DNA from: Phycisphaerae bacterium
Lineage (GTDB): Bacteria > Chloroflexota > Anaerolineae > 4572-78 > J111
Length of the DNA: 64,000 bases
Assembly: GCA_028285035.1 (NCBI GenBank)
Contig: JANQQF010000049.1
Coordinates: 1 to 64,000, forward strand
Direction of reading: 5' to 3'
The translations under genes were made by a program, and so were the position numbers. Positions 62,223 to 64,000 of the stretch are shown here, piece after piece. A model generated the notes under the pieces. It saw only the letters and a list, made by a program, of their open reading frames with translations, had not been told where the DNA came from and did not search any database. The first letter of the stretch is position 1. Every line of letters starts with the position of its first letter.

Positions 62223-62996
62223 ATGAAAGACAAAGACCTTATCCAACTCTACAATCAAGATCAACGCATTGCGGTGACCTATCCAGATACGCGCCGGGAA
62301 GAAACTGCTCATGTGGTCCGGCACATCGGTCTGGGTGAAGGGGCACCTGGAACGGTGCTCTATGCCGATTTGACCGAGGCAAATGCCGATACCCTTATTC
62401 AGGAACAAATCAATTTTTTCAAGCAAATCGGTCAGGAATTTGAGTGGAAGGTGTTTGACTTTGACCAGCCAGCCAACTTGCAAAATCGACTGGCTCAACA
62501 CGGCTTTATGGTGGAGGAGGCTGAGGCGATCATGGTGCTGCCGATTATCGAAGCACCTGATATGTTGCGTCAGCCGATTCAGGCTGATGTGCGACAAGTC
62601 ATTGATCTAACAGGGTTGAAGGATCTCAAACACATCGAAGATACTGTTTGGCAGGAAGATCATCAATGGCTCATTGATAATTTAGACAACAGCCTCACCC
62701 ACCACCCCGACCAAATAAGTATTTTCATTGCTTACATCGACAACAATCCGGCCAGTGCTGCCTGGATTTACTACCCACCAAATAGCCGTTTTGCCAGCCT
62801 TTGGGGTGGATCAACGCTGGCTGAGTATCGCAAACAGGGGCTGTACACGGCCTTGTTAGCCCATCGTCTACAAGAGGCCGCAACCCGCCACATCGATTAC
62901 CTCACCGTCGATGCTAGCCCAATGAGCCAACCGATTTTAGAAAAGTTCGGCTTTCAGGTGCTCGGAATGTCCTATCCATGTCAATGGAAAGGATAA
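62223..62996 (+). CDS. GNAT-family N-acetyltransferase
   Basis: A 257-residue acetyl-CoA-dependent transferase. The acetyl-CoA loop is in GGSTLAEYRKQGLYTALLAHRL near 199-220 (Q/R-x-x-G-L/x-T form), and the closing strand VDASPMSQPILEKFGFQVLGM near 229-249 is the usual GNAT end. The first 120 residues form an additional domain of similar size, so this may be a tandem-type GNAT. Substrate unknown; the ribosome site is poor. Confidence 0.85.
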   Translation: MKDKDLIQLYNQDQRIAVTYPDTRREETAHVVRHIGLGEGAPGTVLYADLTEANADTLIQEQINFFKQIGQEFEWKVFDFDQPANLQNRLAQHGFMVEEAEAIMVLPIIEAPDMLRQPIQADVRQVIDLTGLKDLKHIEDTVWQEDHQWLIDNLDNSLTHHPDQISIFIAYIDNNPASAAWIYYPPNSRFASLWGGSTLAEYRKQGLYTALLAHRLQEAATRHIDYLTVDASPMSQPILEKFGFQVLGMSYPCQWKG

Positions 62997-63125
62997 TTTT
63001 TACCCAACCTTCCATTCTTTCAGCCTTCCAAAATTAACTGTTGCTCTATTTGTGTAACGTCCCCTGCATCACCATTCCACTCTAACAATGTGTAGCCCTC
63101 CAAAAAATATGCTATACTAACACGC

Positions 63126-64000
63126 ATGACAAAATTAACTATTATCGGCGGTGGTCTCGCAGGCACCGAGGCAGCTTGGCAGGCTGCGAACCGTGGCATC
63201 GCCGTAACTTTATATGAAATGCGTCCGGTCAAAAATACCCCGGCGCACGTCAGTAATCATCTAGCGGAATTGGTCTGTAGCAACTCGCTAGGCAGTGACT
63301 TGCCCGACCGTGCCCCAGGCATGCTCAAGGCTGAGATTCGGGCGTTGGACTCGCTCATTTTGCAGGTTGCTGAACAAACGTCCGTACCTGCGGGTGGGGC
63401 CTTGGCAGTGGATCGAGACAAATTTGCCGAGGTTGTCACCCAATACATCGAGGGACATCCGCTGATTGAGCTACGGCGGGAAGAGATGCCCTACATCCCT
63501 GATACGCCAACAATCATTGCCTCTGGCCCCCTTACCTCTGACGCCTTGACCACTGAGATTGCCGCCATATCTGGCACCGAACATCTCTACTTCTATGATG
63601 CCCTCTCGCCAATCGTTGAGATTGAGTCGATCAATATGGATATTGCCTTTCGGGCCAGCCGCTATGAGCGTGGCGACCAAGCTGAAGGGGATTATATCAA
63701 CTGCCCTTTTAGCAAGGAAGAGTATGAAGCCTTTGTTGAGGCATTGCGTCAGGCTGAAAAAATCACCCTCAAGAAGTTTGAGGAAGAGGATGAGCACTTC
63801 TTTGAGATGTGTCTACCTGTGGAGGAAATCGCGCGGCGGGGTGATAAGGCGCTGGCCTTTGGGCCGATGCGCCCTGTCGGCATCACCGACCCACGTACAG
63901 GTCGCTGGCCTTATGCGGTGCTACAACTTCGCCAAGATAACCTAGCTGGCACGCTCTACAATTTAGTCGGATTCCAAACCAACCTCAAATGGGGTGAGCA
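63126..64000 (+). CDS. trmFO: tRNA (uracil-54-C5)-methyltransferase TrmFO, 5' part
   Basis: Methylates U54 of tRNA with methylene-THF and FADH2. The window ends inside the gene: 291 codons are seen of about 440-450. The start [23 protein letters not shown] holds the FAD motif; [29 protein letters not shown] near 34-62 contains the nucleophile-bearing CSNS box, and [11 protein letters not shown] and [15 protein letters not shown] near 245-260 complete the match. Bacteria with TrmFO usually lack TrmA. The gene is preceded by CTTCCATTCTTTC filler words and a weak promoter. Confidence 0.96.
   Translation, partial: MTKLTIIGGGLAGTEAAWQAANRGIAVTLYEMRPVKNTPAHVSNHLAELVCSNSLGSDLPDRAPGMLKAEIRALDSLILQVAEQTSVPAGGALAVDRDKFAEVVTQYIEGHPLIELRREEMPYIPDTPTIIASGPLTSDALTTEIAAISGTEHLYFYDALSPIVEIESINMDIAFRASRYERGDQAEGDYINCPFSKEEYEAFVEALRQAEKITLKKFEEEDEHFFEMCLPVEEIARRGDKALAFGPMRPVGITDPRTGRWPYAVLQLRQDNLAGTLYNLVGFQTNLKWGE

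Overview
The window looks like chromosomal DNA of an aerobic or facultative member of the Chloroflexota (Anaerolineae-like). This is inferred from gene content, not from a marker gene. Pointers are: a BTAD/NB-ARC/TPR regulator, a secreted hydrolase with an LPxxx-type C-terminal tail, a sugar-binding lipoprotein with a long Ala/Glu/Pro linker, a nickel superoxide dismutase with its maturation protease, an F420-type LLM oxidoreductase, a 572-residue MDR dehydrogenase and many palindromic filler repeats between genes.

Left part (1-11 kb): a 130-131 bp tandem repeat borders a type I restriction R subunit, which faces an unrecognised 636-residue protein. Then come a tRNA-like sequence interrupted by about 40 nt in the anticodon loop, two single-domain response regulators, and a minus-strand block with an IclR regulator, a free-standing corrinoid protein and a DAO-type flavoprotein. 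From 10.7 to 22 kb (minus strand) lie a Rieske protein, a secreted hydrolase, a FolD whose catalytic Lys and Asp are replaced, a dimethylglycine/sarcosine-oxidase-like flavoprotein with an ATP-grasp protein, a tight operon (MDR dehydrogenase, LLM oxidoreductase, MauG-like dihaem lipoprotein, PHP phosphoesterase), and a CinA-NadD fusion. Much of this points to one-carbon and redox metabolism.

From 22 to 28 kb (plus strand): sodN-sodX, a Rieske protein, a ferredoxin, a PIG-L deacetylase, fumC, a 57-residue lipoprotein and an EamA transporter; a DUF2235 protein follows on the minus strand.

From 29 to 37.5 kb is the accessory heart of the window. A minus-strand set holds a BTAD regulator, a 105-residue RiPP precursor candidate, a borosin-type alpha-N-methyltransferase and a protein resembling the N-terminal half of VioB. 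Beside it, on the plus strand, are three small beta-rich proteins, one aegerolysin-like. I read this as a split-borosin biosynthetic locus.

From 37.6 to 64 kb (mostly plus strand): an EtfD-like membrane Fe-S reductase, a core-type MetE, an acyl-CoA dehydrogenase, a LacI-controlled sugar ABC importer with GH3 and GH1 glycosidases and two matching operators, a TetR-controlled beta-oxidation set (acyl-CoA dehydrogenase, FadB-like, FadA-like) with matching operators, a DUF2156 protein, a DUF5666 protein, TfoX-N, a deaminase, a GNAT enzyme and the 5' part of trmFO. On the minus strand at 51.9-52.3 kb lies a thioredoxin-like lipoprotein whose two CxxC cysteine positions are both TGA, with a SECIS-like hairpin at suitable distance: a candidate UxxU selenoprotein.
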